Under the pieces are notes generated by a model. The model did not search any database and had not been told where the DNA came from. It saw only the letters and a list, made by a program, of their open reading frames with translations. Shown here in pieces: positions 63,680 through 64,000 of a DNA stretch of 64,000 nt (position 1 is its first letter; the number at the start of each line of letters is the position of its first letter). This DNA comes from Mytilus galloprovincialis (lineage: Eukaryota; Mollusca; Bivalvia; Mytilida; Mytilidae). The DNA lies in the NCBI RefSeq assembly GCF_965363235.1, contig NC_134842.1, forward strand, positions 4,243,112-4,307,111. The letters run 5' to 3'. The position numbers and the translations under genes are program-made.

Positions 63680-64000
63680 ACCAAGGTAAGCGACACAGGC
63701 TTTTTAGAGCCTCTAGTTTGGTTTCATAAGATAGCTTTTATTTCCCACGAACTGTGCATTCTTCTGTTTTCCCTTTACAATCTCAAATCCTTTACCATTT
63801 TTACAATCACTTGAAAGGATTTTCCAACAAGTGACAAGGCCTTCAAAAATTGTTCCTTTGGGGCTTGTAAATGCAAATGAAATGAGCAGACAAGTCCTAA
63901 ATTGGTAGGTTTTAGGAAGTTTTGCAGTTTTTTGTTATTAATATCTTCATATATTATTATAGATAGATATAAACTGTAAACAGCAATAATGCTCAGCAAA
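63680..64000 (-). mobile_element. GGGCAATAACTCC family element, cut by window end
   Basis: AAGCGACACAGGC and GAGCCTCTAGTTTGG are the reverse complement of the inner element's start at 39872, and the last bases (TAAACTGTAAACAGCAATAA) are the reverse of its unit. The 63775-63999 frame is within it. Confidence 0.6.

Noticed and set aside
1-64000. Retrovirus-like, Polinton-like or CRISPR content
   Set aside because: I saw no long terminal repeats with a gag/pol order, no capsid or DNA polymerase B signature, and no spaced direct repeats of CRISPR type.

Overview
The window looks like nuclear DNA of a marine bivalve, most likely a mussel close to Mytilus. It is AT-rich, has intron-split animal genes with large introns, and is full of interspersed repeats with short tandem cores of a type known from bivalves. 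The species is inferred from repeat style; no marker gene fixes it.

Three protein genes are well supported. (1) 10892-12007, minus strand: a secreted tocopherol-cyclase-like protein of 371 residues in one coding exon. (2) 22006-32183, plus strand: an eight-exon WSB1/WSB2 homologue (WD repeats plus a C-terminal SOCS-box region), 428 residues by my splice model. (3) 37131-58009, minus strand: a seven-exon ESS2 (DGCR14) homologue, a nuclear splicing-associated protein, 493 residues by my model. Genes 2 and 3 converge, about 5 kb apart between stop codons. A possible first coding exon of an unidentified membrane protein lies at 60994-61140, plus strand. The genes have unrelated jobs (extracellular or secretory, ubiquitin-ligase adaptor, splicing), and nothing suggests an operon or cluster.

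Layout: 1-10.7 kb is a repeat field with a nested inverted-repeat element (893-3128), a SINE with a doubled tRNA-like head (5214-5660), a terminal-inverted-repeat element with four minisatellite units (5828-6590), two LINE 3' remnants and a 690-bp inverted-repeat element. 10.7-12.1 kb holds the cyclase-like gene. 12-22 kb holds diverged second copies of the elements from the first 10 kb, one of them split by a tandem-core element. 22-34 kb is the WSB gene with MITEs in its introns and 3' region. 34-37 kb is repeat-bearing intergenic DNA. 37-58 kb is ESS2, whose introns carry an exact 10 x 63 bp minisatellite, several tandem-core (pearl/Helitron-like) elements, a MITE with exact 5-bp target duplications and a 1.6-kb palindrome. 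58-64 kb is again intergenic with small MITEs, a LINE remnant and truncated retroposon-like copies.

The most unusual signal is that short pieces straddling exon borders are tandemly duplicated into the neighbouring intron at three places in two genes (WSB exon 2, WSB exon 7, ESS2 exon 6). This leaves decoy splice sites; one keeps its AG and would produce a truncated WSB protein without the SOCS box. I found no CRISPR array, complete functional tRNA gene or rRNA gene, and no clear retrovirus-like or Polinton-like element.
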